Assembly: GCA_023248155.1 (NCBI GenBank)
Contig: JAHFFE010000006.1
Coordinates: 46,523 to 89,155 of the forward strand
Origin: Candidatus Omnitrophota bacterium
GTDB taxonomy: Bacteria; Omnitrophota; Gorgyraeia; 1-14-0-20-64-10
Reading direction: 5' to 3'
Length of the DNA stretch: 42,633 bases
In this document: positions 28,153 through 37,041 of the stretch, one piece after another
Position numbering within the stretch: the first letter of the stretch is position 1
How the letters are laid out: each line of letters begins with the position of its first letter
Program-made: the position numbers and the translations under genes
Notes under the pieces: generated by a model
What the model saw: the letters and a program-made list of their open reading frames with translations, nothing else
Databases searched by the model: none
What the model was told of the DNA's origin: nothing

Positions 28153-29697
28153 ATGCGTAGGAAATTGGTAAGCGGTTTATTGTTGGGGATGCTGGCGCTG
28201 GGATTGGCCTTGCCGGTGTTGTCATGGGCGGCGGGAGATCCTACCGGAGCGAATACCGGAACAATTGCCGATGTTTCGGCTGCTACGGCTGGGGCCCCAA
28301 CGCTGGAGGAAGTGGCCGCCACGGCGGGCCATAACAAAGTGGCAATCAACATGATGTGGGTGTTGATTACCGGATTTCTGGTCATGTTTATGCAGGCCGG
28401 GTTTGCGATGGTGGAGACCGGTTTGACCCGCGCCAAAAATGTCGCGCATACAATGGCGATGAACTTCATGGTTTATCCGCTGGGGATGCTGGGGTTCTAT
28501 GTCTGCGGGTTCGCCCTCATGTTTGGCGGTATGGGCGCGCTCGGGACGATGGGCGGTTACGCGGGTCTGAATCAGGAATTCACGCTGCATCTGTTCGGCA
28601 AAGATTTCGGCTTGTTTGGCATGACCGGTTTTTGCCTGTCCGGCCATTACGATGTGGCGGTTTTCGCGATGTTTTTGTTCCAGATGGTTTTTATGGACAC
28701 AACGGCGACAATCCCGACCGGTGCCTGCGCGGAACGGTGGAAATATTTAGCGTTCTTTATTTACGCCCTGTTTGTCGGATCGGTGATCTACCCGATTTTC
28801 GGAAACTGGGTCTGGGGCGGCGGCTGGCTGGCAACGCTGGGCAAGAATTTTGCCTTGGGGCATGGCCATGTGGACTTCGCCGGTTCATCAGTAGTTCATA
28901 TGACCGGCGGCGTGATCGCGCTGGTCTTTGGTTGGTTGCTGGGTCCGCGAATCGGGAAGTATAACAAGGATGGGAGCATTAACGCGATTCCGGGGCACAA
29001 CCTTCCGATGGCGATTATCGGCACGTTCATTCTGGCGTTCGGCTGGTTTGGATTTAATCCCGGTTCCTCATTGGCCGGAACGGATCTGCGTATTGCCGTG
29101 GTGGCAGTCAATACGATGTTGGCCTCTGCAACCGGAGCGGTTGCTTCTACGCTTTGGATGTGGCGCGTTCGCGGCAAGAAGCCGGATCCGAGCATGATGT
29201 GCAACGGGATGCTGGCTGGTCTGGTTGCCATTACCGCGCCCTGTGCTTTTGTCAATTCGATCAGCGCCTGCTTGATCGGTTTGATTTCGGGTGTTTTGGT
29301 CGTCGAGGCGGCGTTCTTCATTGAGCGTAACCTGAGAATTGATGACCCGGTGGGTGCTATCGCGGTGCATGGCGTCAACGGCGCTTGGGGCTGTTTGGCG
29401 CTGGGTTTGTTTGCTGACGGCACTTATGGCGACGGCTGGAACGGCGTGGCGGGTACCGTGAAAGGTTTGTTCTACGGTGATTCGTCCCAGTTTATCGCCC
29501 AGTGCGTTGGAGTAACAGCCAACATCATCTATGTGGGCGCGATTTCATTCGTCATCTATAAACTGATCGATAAGTTAGTGGGTCATCGGGCGGATCCGGC
29601 GGCGGAGGTTCACGGTCTGGATGTTCCCGAAATGGGAGTTCCGGGCTATGTGGGAGTCAAGATGGATAAATTCTCCGAAACGCCGTTGTCCCGATAA
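28153..29697 (+). CDS. amt: Ammonium transporter (Amt family) with N-terminal signal sequence
   Basis: AGFAMVETGLTRAKN, DFAGSSVVHMTGG, GWFGFNPGSSL, AVHGVNGAWG. Confidence 0.95.
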   Translation: MRRKLVSGLLLGMLALGLALPVLSWAAGDPTGANTGTIADVSAATAGAPTLEEVAATAGHNKVAINMMWVLITGFLVMFMQAGFAMVETGLTRAKNVAHTMAMNFMVYPLGMLGFYVCGFALMFGGMGALGTMGGYAGLNQEFTLHLFGKDFGLFGMTGFCLSGHYDVAVFAMFLFQMVFMDTTATIPTGACAERWKYLAFFIYALFVGSVIYPIFGNWVWGGGWLATLGKNFALGHGHVDFAGSSVVHMTGGVIALVFGWLLGPRIGKYNKDGSINAIPGHNLPMAIIGTFILAFGWFGFNPGSSLAGTDLRIAVVAVNTMLASATGAVASTLWMWRVRGKKPDPSMMCNGMLAGLVAITAPCAFVNSISACLIGLISGVLVVEAAFFIERNLRIDDPVGAIAVHGVNGAWGCLALGLFADGTYGDGWNGVAGTVKGLFYGDSSQFIAQCVGVTANIIYVGAISFVIYKLIDKLVGHRADPAAEVHGLDVPEMGVPGYVGVKMDKFSETPLSR

Positions 29698-29711
29698 GAG
29701 AGGAAACAGAG

Positions 29712-30050
29712 ATGAAAAAAATTGAAGCCATCATTCGTCCCGAAAAGCTGGCAGAGGTCCGCGCGGCGCTGGAGAAAGTGGGATTTCCCGGCCTGCATGT
29801 CTGTGAGGTGGAAGGGCATGGCAAGCAGAAAGGGGTAGTTCAGCAGTGGCGCGGAGACCAGTACCGGGTGGAGATGCTGCCTAAGGTGAAACTGGAAATC
29901 GTGGTCAGCGATAAGGATGTAAAGAAAATCGTCCAGGCGATTGTCGAAACGGCAAAGACCGGATCGGTCGGAGACGGCAAGATATTCGTTTCTCCTGTGG
30001 ATGAGGTTATTCGGATTCGCACCAACGAGTCCGGCGAATCGGCGTTGTAA
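29712..30050 (+). CDS. glnK: Nitrogen regulatory protein P-II
   Basis: MKKIEAIIRPEKLAEVRAAL; T-loop RGDQYRVEMLPKVKLEIVV; TGSVGDGKIFV. Confidence 0.95.
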   Translation: MKKIEAIIRPEKLAEVRAALEKVGFPGLHVCEVEGHGKQKGVVQQWRGDQYRVEMLPKVKLEIVVSDKDVKKIVQAIVETAKTGSVGDGKIFVSPVDEVIRIRTNESGESAL

Positions 30051-30061
30051 GCAGGCGGATT

Positions 30062-30091
30062 GGGGCCGGAGGGGAACCTGTCTCCGGCCCC
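30062..30091 (+). terminator. Strong hairpin after glnK (terminator/processing stem-loop)
   Basis: GGGGCCGGAG-GGGAACCTGT-CTCCGGCCCC; no clear U-tract. Confidence 0.55.
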
Positions 30092-30098
30092 AAAACCG

Positions 30099-30137
30099 CG
30101 TAATATAGATTTAACATTCCCGTAACTCGTCCTTAAT
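30099..30137 (+). promoter_or_regulatory. Candidate OmpR/GlnR-type operator upstream of glnA
   Basis: GTAAT(30100)-n6-TTAAC-n6-GTAAC-n6-TTAAT; 18/19 match to CGTAATATMGATTTAACAT at 26743. Confidence 0.6.
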
Positions 30138-30216
30138 CCAATTTTGAGACCTTAGTGGTTCGTCTTTGTCATTACGAATCAGCAGTTAACCAATAAATCA
30201 GGAGGCATGTTCTACG

Positions 30217-31707
30217 ATGGTAAAGAAGCAGTCGTCAAAGAAAGTGTCTGGCGGTTCGTCCAGCGACGCCTTTCAGGTGAAGCCGAATACGGCCGCGATT
30301 GAGCGGGCGTACAAGCTGATCAAAGATTATAAAATTGAGATCGTCGATCTAAAATTCTGCGACCTTCCGGGAACCTGGCAGCATGTGTCGGTTGCGTTGA
30401 GCATGCTGTCTCCGTCCAGCTGGGTTGACGGTTTCGGGTTTGACGGTTCTTCAATCCGCGGCTTCAAGAAGATCAATGAATCGGACATGCTGCTGATTCC
30501 GGACGCGACGACCGCGATCGTCGATCCGGTCCACCAGATCCCGACCTTGTCGCTGGTCTGCGATATCATCGATCCGATCACGCGCAAGCCGTACAGCCGC
30601 AGCCCGCGCTACATCGCGCGCAAGGCCGAAGCGTTCCTGAAGACAACCGGTTTTGCCGATACCGTTTATTTCGGGCCGGAAGCCGAATTTTTCCTGTTCA
30701 ACGACGTCCGTTACGCTCAGAACCAGCACAGCGGTTATTACTACATCGATTCCGTCGAGGGCGAATGGAACACCGGCACCGATGAGAAGCCGAACCTGGC
30801 CTACAAGACGCGCAACAAGGAAGGATATTACCCGGTTCCTCCGAGCGATACGCTGCAGGATATCCGCAGCGAGATGGTGCTCTCGATGATCAAGTCCGGC
30901 ATCACGGCCGAGATCCATCATCACGAAGTGGCGACGGCCGGCCAGTGCGAGATCGACATGAAGTTCGATTCGCTCACCACAATGGCCGACAAGCTGCTGC
31001 TTTACAAATACATCGTCAAGAATGTGGCCCGTAAGCATAACATGGTGGCGACCTTCATGCCGAAGCCGTTGTTTGCCGATAACGGATCAGGCATGCACTG
31101 CCACCAGTCGCTCTGGAAGAACGGGGAGCCGCTCTTCTACGATGCGAAGGGTTACGCGTTGATTTCGCAGATGTGCAAGTGGTACATCGGCGGTTTGATC
31201 AAGCACGGCAAGTCGCTCATGGCAATCTGTGCTCCGACGACCAACTCCTACAAGCGGTTGGTTCCGGGCTACGAAGCGCCGGTCAACCTGGTCTACAGCC
31301 AGCGCAACCGTTCGGCCGCCTGCCGTATTCCGACTTACTCGGCGAGCCCGAAAGCCCGTCGCGTGGAGTTCCGCCCGCCGGACCCGTCCGCGAACCCGTA
31401 CCTGGCGTTCTCGGCGTTGATGATGGCCGGTATTGACGGCATCATCAACAAGATCGACCCGGGTCAGCCGGTCGATGAGGATTTGTTCGAATTATCGAAA
31501 GAGCGGTTGGCGAAAATTCCGACCGTTCCGGGTTCCTTGCCGGAAGCGTTGGACGCACTGGAGAAGGATCACGAGTACCTGCTCCGCGGTGGCGTCTTCA
31601 CGCAGGATGTGATCGATACCTGGATCGACTACAAGAAGGAAAAAGAGTCCGATCCGGTTCGCCTGCGGCCGCATCCGTGGGAATTCTATCTCTACTTTGA
31701 CGTTTAA
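30217..31707 (+). CDS. glnA: Glutamine synthetase type I, GSI-beta-like length
   Basis: GFDGSSIRGF, EAEFFLF, NGSGMHCHQSLWK, NSYKRLVPGYEAPV, C-terminus PHPWEFYLYFDV. Confidence 0.95.
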   Translation: MVKKQSSKKVSGGSSSDAFQVKPNTAAIERAYKLIKDYKIEIVDLKFCDLPGTWQHVSVALSMLSPSSWVDGFGFDGSSIRGFKKINESDMLLIPDATTAIVDPVHQIPTLSLVCDIIDPITRKPYSRSPRYIARKAEAFLKTTGFADTVYFGPEAEFFLFNDVRYAQNQHSGYYYIDSVEGEWNTGTDEKPNLAYKTRNKEGYYPVPPSDTLQDIRSEMVLSMIKSGITAEIHHHEVATAGQCEIDMKFDSLTTMADKLLLYKYIVKNVARKHNMVATFMPKPLFADNGSGMHCHQSLWKNGEPLFYDAKGYALISQMCKWYIGGLIKHGKSLMAICAPTTNSYKRLVPGYEAPVNLVYSQRNRSAACRIPTYSASPKARRVEFRPPDPSANPYLAFSALMMAGIDGIINKIDPGQPVDEDLFELSKERLAKIPTVPGSLPEALDALEKDHEYLLRGGVFTQDVIDTWIDYKKEKESDPVRLRPHPWEFYLYFDV

Positions 31708-31741
31708 GCGCCGGTAGGGAAACGATTAGTTTTGTGGGTGG

Positions 31742-31769
31742 GGGGTGCCAGGATTAATCCTGGCACCCC
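31742..31769. other. Perfect 28-bp palindrome between the two glutamine synthetase genes
   Basis: GGGGTGCCAGGATTAATCCTGGCACCCC. Confidence 0.85.
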
Positions 31770-31789
31770 TAATCATCTAAAAGGAAATC

Positions 31790-33133
31790 ATGGCACATAC
31801 GCAGCGAAAAGATAAAGAGTATGTTCTGCGCAAAGCGCGCGACATGGGCGTCAAATTCATCCGCCTCTGGTTTACCGATATTTTGGGCTCGCTCAAAAAT
31901 GTCGCGATCACCATTGAGGAATTGGAAGAAGCGCTGGAAGAGGGCGTCGGGTTTGACGGTTCCGCCGTAGAAGGTTTCGCGCGCGCCGAAGAATCGGATA
32001 TGATCGCGCTGCCGGACCCCAACACTTTCGCGATCCTGCCGTGGCGCCCCAAAGAAAATGCCGTGGCCCGCATGATCTGCGACATCGTCAAGCCGGGCGG
32101 AAAGCCGTTCGAGGGCGATCCGCGCTACATCCTTAAGAAAAACCTGAAAGAGGCGGCCAGCCTCGGCTATACCTATTATGTGGGTCCGGAACTGGAACAT
32201 TTTTATTTCAAATCATCCGACAATCCGGAACCGATTGATACGGGCGGTTATTTTGATATGACGCCGCTCGACCTGGCCACTGACCTGCGCCGTGAAACCA
32301 TCCTGGCGATGGAAGAGCTGGGCGTCGGCGTGGAATTCAGCCATCATGAAGTGGCGCCTTCCCAGCATGAAATTGATTTCCGTTACGCCGATGCGCTGAC
32401 GATGGCCGACAGTTTAATGACCTACCGGCTCGTCGTGAAAGAGATCGCGCTCAAGCACGGCTATTACGCCACCTTTATGCCGAAGCCGTTGGCAGGACAG
32501 AACGGTTCCGGTATGCATGTGAACATCTCTCTTTTTGAGGGAGATAAGAATGTTTTCTTCGATCCGAAAGGCCATCATGGTCTCTCCGAGATCGGCAAGA
32601 GGTTTCTCGCCGGAATTCTGACGCATGCGCGCGAATTTACGGTTGTGACCAATCAGTGGGTCAACTCCTACAAGCGGCTGATTCCCGGATATGAAGCGCC
32701 GGTCTATGTCACCTGGGCTTATACGAACCGTTCTGATCTGGTCCGCATTCCGACGAATAAACCGGGGAAAGAATCGGCGTTCCGCATTGAGCTGCGCAGT
32801 CCTGATCCGGCCTGCAACCCGTACCTGGCATTCGCTGTGATTTTGGCCGCCGGTCTGGAGGGGGTAAAATCCAAAAAACCTTTAGTGCTTCCTGCTCCGG
32901 CCGATACGAATGTCAGCCGGCTTTCAAAGGAAGATCGCCAGAAGCGGGGCATTCAATCACTGCCGCGTGATTTGGGCGAAGCGATTGAAATTGCCGAAGG
33001 ATCCGAGCTTTTACGCAAAGCGCTCGGCGAGCATGTCTTTACCTCTTTCATTGAGAACAAGAAAATTGAGTGGGAGCAGTACCGCGCCGCCGTGACCGAT
33101 TTCGAGCGCAAAACCTACCTGCCGCTCTTGTAA
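31790..33133 (+). CDS. Glutamine synthetase type I, GSI-alpha-like (447 aa)
   Basis: GVGFDGSAVEGFAR, GPELEHFYF, NGSGMHVNISLF, NSYKRLIPGYEAPVYVTWAYTNRS. Confidence 0.93.
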   Translation: MAHTQRKDKEYVLRKARDMGVKFIRLWFTDILGSLKNVAITIEELEEALEEGVGFDGSAVEGFARAEESDMIALPDPNTFAILPWRPKENAVARMICDIVKPGGKPFEGDPRYILKKNLKEAASLGYTYYVGPELEHFYFKSSDNPEPIDTGGYFDMTPLDLATDLRRETILAMEELGVGVEFSHHEVAPSQHEIDFRYADALTMADSLMTYRLVVKEIALKHGYYATFMPKPLAGQNGSGMHVNISLFEGDKNVFFDPKGHHGLSEIGKRFLAGILTHAREFTVVTNQWVNSYKRLIPGYEAPVYVTWAYTNRSDLVRIPTNKPGKESAFRIELRSPDPACNPYLAFAVILAAGLEGVKSKKPLVLPAPADTNVSRLSKEDRQKRGIQSLPRDLGEAIEIAEGSELLRKALGEHVFTSFIENKKIEWEQYRAAVTDFERKTYLPLL

Positions 33134-33164
33134 TTCCGCACTGGTTTTGTGGTATCTTTCATCT

Positions 33165-34934
33165 ATGCGCCAAAAAGAGCCGTTCTTTCTTGGACGAATT
33201 TTAACGATTTTTTTAATCGTTAATTTTCTGCTGCCCAGCTCCGCTTTTGCGCTGCGCGCGATGACCGGGGAGGGGGCCGGAACCGAAGAGTTGGGAAACC
33301 GCCTTAATCCTTCGAGAACGGCGGCCGGCCAGGAGGAATCAAACGGAAAGGTTCTTTCGTACCGGCATCTGATTACGCACCGTCATTCGCAGGTACCCCC
33401 GGTCCAGCTTTATCTGGGAAACAACAGTTCGGCGCCGCTCTTTTTGCCTTCCAGCCGTCCGTTATTTATTCCGTCCTCATTGATGGCCGATACCACCGTT
33501 CGCGTTGTTCACGAGCGGGACATGAATTCGATCATTCATTCGGGCGATCAGTGGTTCGACCTTCATATCCTTCCGTCCCGCGACAGGGATATCCGTCTGC
33601 GCATTCTTAAGCATTCGGATGATGCGTATTTAAAACAAGCGGTTGTTGAAACCCATTGGCTTACGAATCGAGACGAGTTGTATTCGGACAAACGGCTCCA
33701 GATTAGAAAAACGCGTAATGGTGTTGTTGTGACTCCAAAGAAAAACAAGACCCTGTATACCGAATGGTTCCCCGATGAAATCCGGCTGACGGTTAACCAA
33801 TGGGCGCGGTTCGGTTCCGTGATCGAAAAGATCAGGGATGACAGTGGTGAAATCAGTCAGTCGCTGGGCCGTGTTCCTGCCACTGAACTGGTGGAATATT
33901 GGCATGGCGACGGAAAAGAGCGGCAGATTCGTATTGTCCGGACCGGATTAATGCCTTTGCCGGACGGAGATGGTCTTGGCCCGCAGTTGTTTGTCTTGAT
34001 CCCTCCAGGCCGGTGGGATCCAAAACAGTTGGAAAAACTGCTTGGATTTTCTTTGCAACCGGGAAAAATAACCGGTCTGTTACCGATCCGCGCTTCGGAT
34101 GGTCCTCGGCTGCTGCGCGTCGGCATTCAACATGAACCCAGCGGTCTATTGCGTATTATGACGCCTCCTGAGCCGATTATTGGTTTGCCGAACGATTTAA
34201 GAATTTTGGTTCGTCTGTTGGCTTATTTGACAGAGCCGGAGCGTGCTCCACGATACGATGGCAATACTCCAACCGCCAAGTTGAAAGAAATCATTCATAG
34301 GCATGAACAAAAGGGAGCCTCGTTTGATCCGGATCCGTATCCGATTCGGTATGAAGCGACCTGGGCGCTGGCCCGCCGGCCGGAAGCGACTGATTTTTTA
34401 TTGGAACGGTTGCGGGTTGGAAGCAAAGAGTGGGAAAAAACACCAACAATCCGCCGCATGATTATTGCCGAATGGGTCTACGCGCTTGAAAGAGACAGTA
34501 AGCTGTTTTCTCTGGATCAAAAGGCCAGGATATGGACTGCGCTGGCCGGCTTATTGACCGGTTTGCGGCTCGATAATTCATTAGCTCCTCTGTATGAACA
34601 GGATTCCAGTGAGCAGGTGCAGTGGGCCGCGCTGCAGGGGTTGGTCCGTTTTGTTCCTCCGGCAGAAATTCCTGATACTTTAAATGCTTATCAGCTTCAG
34701 ACTGTCCATGCGCTCGACTTTGCGATGTATCACAGCTCTTTTGAATTGGTGCGCGACGAAGCCGATCAATTTTTAATAGCGATTAAGAGCGGTAAGCCGA
34801 TCCGCATCGGATTCTGGCAGGGCGCTTCTCTGGAAGATCTGCCGGGCCGCCAGAGTAGTTTTTCTTCCGGCGGCATGGAGGAATGGGTTCAAACGGCCGG
34901 CGAAAACCGCGAATATTTCGGAAGCCAGTCTTAA
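33165..34934 (+). CDS. Exported protein of unknown function
   Basis: Signal-peptide-like N-terminus (ILTIFLIVNFLLPSSAFALRAM); no recognised domain; start 33147 or 33165 uncertain. Confidence 0.55.
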   Translation: MRQKEPFFLGRILTIFLIVNFLLPSSAFALRAMTGEGAGTEELGNRLNPSRTAAGQEESNGKVLSYRHLITHRHSQVPPVQLYLGNNSSAPLFLPSSRPLFIPSSLMADTTVRVVHERDMNSIIHSGDQWFDLHILPSRDRDIRLRILKHSDDAYLKQAVVETHWLTNRDELYSDKRLQIRKTRNGVVVTPKKNKTLYTEWFPDEIRLTVNQWARFGSVIEKIRDDSGEISQSLGRVPATELVEYWHGDGKERQIRIVRTGLMPLPDGDGLGPQLFVLIPPGRWDPKQLEKLLGFSLQPGKITGLLPIRASDGPRLLRVGIQHEPSGLLRIMTPPEPIIGLPNDLRILVRLLAYLTEPERAPRYDGNTPTAKLKEIIHRHEQKGASFDPDPYPIRYEATWALARRPEATDFLLERLRVGSKEWEKTPTIRRMIIAEWVYALERDSKLFSLDQKARIWTALAGLLTGLRLDNSLAPLYEQDSSEQVQWAALQGLVRFVPPAEIPDTLNAYQLQTVHALDFAMYHSSFELVRDEADQFLIAIKSGKPIRIGFWQGASLEDLPGRQSSFSSGGMEEWVQTAGENREYFGSQS

Positions 34935-36076
34935 GCGGCAGAAAGCTCTTTTAGAATGGCTTCGGCGGCGCGATGGTCGGCGCCCGGTTCTCCAAGGGAT
35001 TGCCGCACGGTCCGGTAGGCATCCACCAGCTGTTTTCGTTTTTCAGCCGAATTCCAGAGCGACAGCACGGTTTCCGCGATTTTCTTGGGCGAGGCGTTTT
35101 TTTGGATCAGTTCCGGCACCGCTTTTTTGCCCAGCACCACATTGACCAGCCCGATGTACGGAATCCGAATCAGCAGTTTTGAAAGCGCGTAGGTGCCCCA
35201 CGATGTTTTATAGACAATTACCATCGGCCGTTCCAGCAGCGCGCATTCCAGCGTCGCGGTTCCAGAGGCGACCATCACCAGATCGCAGGCGTAGATGCAG
35301 TCGTAGTCCCAGCGTTCGACTACTTTCGGCGTTAACGAGGAAGCGGCCAGGATCGGTTTGTAAATTTCCCAGGGCAGGTGAGGCGCCTTAATCAAAATGA
35401 AGCGCGCGCTCGATGGAAGTTTCTCTTTTAATTGCTCGCTTGCTTTGAGCAGCGTCGGCAGAATACGCCGGATCTCTCCGGCGCGCGAGCCGGGCAGCAG
35501 CCCGATCACCGGCAGGCCGTCTTCAAACCCCAGTTTTTCCAGCGCGGCGATGCGAGTCTGTTTGGGCTGTGCCACTTCCAGCAGCGGATGCCCCACGAAG
35601 GTGACCGGCACGCCGGCTTTCTCATACAGTTCCTGTTCGAACGGAAAAACAACCAGCATCCGGTTCACGAGGCTCCGGATCGAGTGAATCCGTCCCGGGT
35701 TCCATGCCCAGAGTTGCGGGCTGATGTAATAGACCAGCCGGATGCCCCGTTTTTTAACTTCGCGCGCGAACCGCAGGTTAAATCCGGGGTAATCAATCAG
35801 AACAACCAGGTCCGGTTTTTCATCATCGAGCGCCTGCACGGCGCGGCGGAACAGCGCTCGGAATTTCGAGAGATGTTTGAGCACTTCCACTACGCCGATG
35901 ACGGCGATCTGCGTGGGGTCTTCCAGTACGCGGACGCCGGCCGCTTTCATTTGCGCGCCGCCGAAGCCGGTCAGTTCCAGACGGGGGGAAAGAGTTCTTA
36001 GCGCCGAGGCAATCTTGGCGCCATGCAGGTCTCCCGACGGTTCACCGGCAAAAAAGAAAAGTTTTTTCCCGGACAT
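34931..36076 (-). CDS. lpxB: Lipid-A-disaccharide synthase
   Basis: FFFAGEPSGDLHGAKIASALR, YYISPQLWAWNPGRI, GLLPGSRAGEI. Confidence 0.95.
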   Translation of the reverse strand: MSGKKLFFFAGEPSGDLHGAKIASALRTLSPRLELTGFGGAQMKAAGVRVLEDPTQIAVIGVVEVLKHLSKFRALFRRAVQALDDEKPDLVVLIDYPGFNLRFAREVKKRGIRLVYYISPQLWAWNPGRIHSIRSLVNRMLVVFPFEQELYEKAGVPVTFVGHPLLEVAQPKQTRIAALEKLGFEDGLPVIGLLPGSRAGEIRRILPTLLKASEQLKEKLPSSARFILIKAPHLPWEIYKPILAASSLTPKVVERWDYDCIYACDLVMVASGTATLECALLERPMVIVYKTSWGTYALSKLLIRIPYIGLVNVVLGKKAVPELIQKNASPKKIAETVLSLWNSAEKRKQLVDAYRTVRQSLGEPGADHRAAEAILKELSAA

Positions 36077-36082
36077 GGTGGG

Positions 36083-37003
36083 TTACCGTTTTTTGTGGAT
36101 CAACTGCGTGATCTTCAGTGCGACGGCCAGCGCTTCGCGCGCTTCTTCGCCGGAAACGGCCGGCCGCTTTTTATGCCGGATCGAATCGAGGAAAGAGGAT
36201 AGCTCTGCCTTGAGCGGTTCTTCTTTCGGGATTTCCAGTTTCTCGTACTGGATCTGAAAATTTTCGTGGCGGAACAGATCAACCGACTGCGTCATTAAAT
36301 CAATCGAGACATAGGCGTCCGGTTGAAAAATGCGGAATTTGCGGACCGCTTCGCGCGAAATGCGGCTGGCCGTCAAATTGGCCACCGCGCCGTTGGCGAA
36401 GGTAAGCCGCGCGTTGGCGATGTCTTCAAATGCCGAAAGCACTTTTACGCCGACGGCATCCACGCGCTTGATTGGGCTGGGCACCAGGCCCAGCAGCATA
36501 TCGATGTCATGGATCATTAAATCCAGAACCACGCCGACCTCGGTGCCGCGCACCTGGAACGGCGCCAGCCGGTGAACTTCAATAAAGCGGGGATCGGTCA
36601 GCGAATCGCGGATTTTGCGGAATGCCGAGTTGAACCGTTCCACATGTCCGACCTGCAGCAGCGCTTTTTTCTTTTTGGCCAACGCCAGCAGCGCGTCGGC
36701 CTCTTTCAGCGTCGAGGTGATCGGTTTTTCGATCAGCGTATGGATGCCATGCTTCAAAAATTCGGAGGCCACGGTAAAGTGAGCGGTGGTCGGCACTGCG
36801 ATGGAAACCGCGTCCACGCGGCCGATCAATGCGCGGAAATCGCGCACGATGTCACAATCGTATTGCCCGGCGACCATGGCCGCTTTATCGGGCAGGGAAT
36901 CGCAGACGGCAACGAGCTGCGCTTCGGGCAGCTGCGAATAGATGCGGGCATGAATGGACCCCAAATGGCCTGTGCCTATTACGGCGACTCGAATCGGTTT
37001 CAT
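36083..37003 (-). CDS. Gfo/Idh/MocA-family oxidoreductase (possible GnnA-like)
   Basis: Rossmann VAVIGTGHLGSIHARIY, EKPITSTLKEADALL; adjacent to lpxB. Confidence 0.85.
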   Translation of the reverse strand: MKPIRVAVIGTGHLGSIHARIYSQLPEAQLVAVCDSLPDKAAMVAGQYDCDIVRDFRALIGRVDAVSIAVPTTAHFTVASEFLKHGIHTLIEKPITSTLKEADALLALAKKKKALLQVGHVERFNSAFRKIRDSLTDPRFIEVHRLAPFQVRGTEVGVVLDLMIHDIDMLLGLVPSPIKRVDAVGVKVLSAFEDIANARLTFANGAVANLTASRISREAVRKFRIFQPDAYVSIDLMTQSVDLFRHENFQIQYEKLEIPKEEPLKAELSSFLDSIRHKKRPAVSGEEAREALAVALKITQLIHKKR

Positions 37004-37041
37004 CGGCTTAGTATAGCATGGTAAAATAAAAACGAATCCTC

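Noticed and set aside
31742-31769. Classical rho-independent terminator
   Set aside because: Perfect stem but followed by TAATCATC rather than a U-tract; kept only as a palindrome of uncertain role.
30217-33133. Recent tandem duplication of glnA
   Set aside because: The two GS proteins differ strongly in length and sequence and represent distinct subfamilies.
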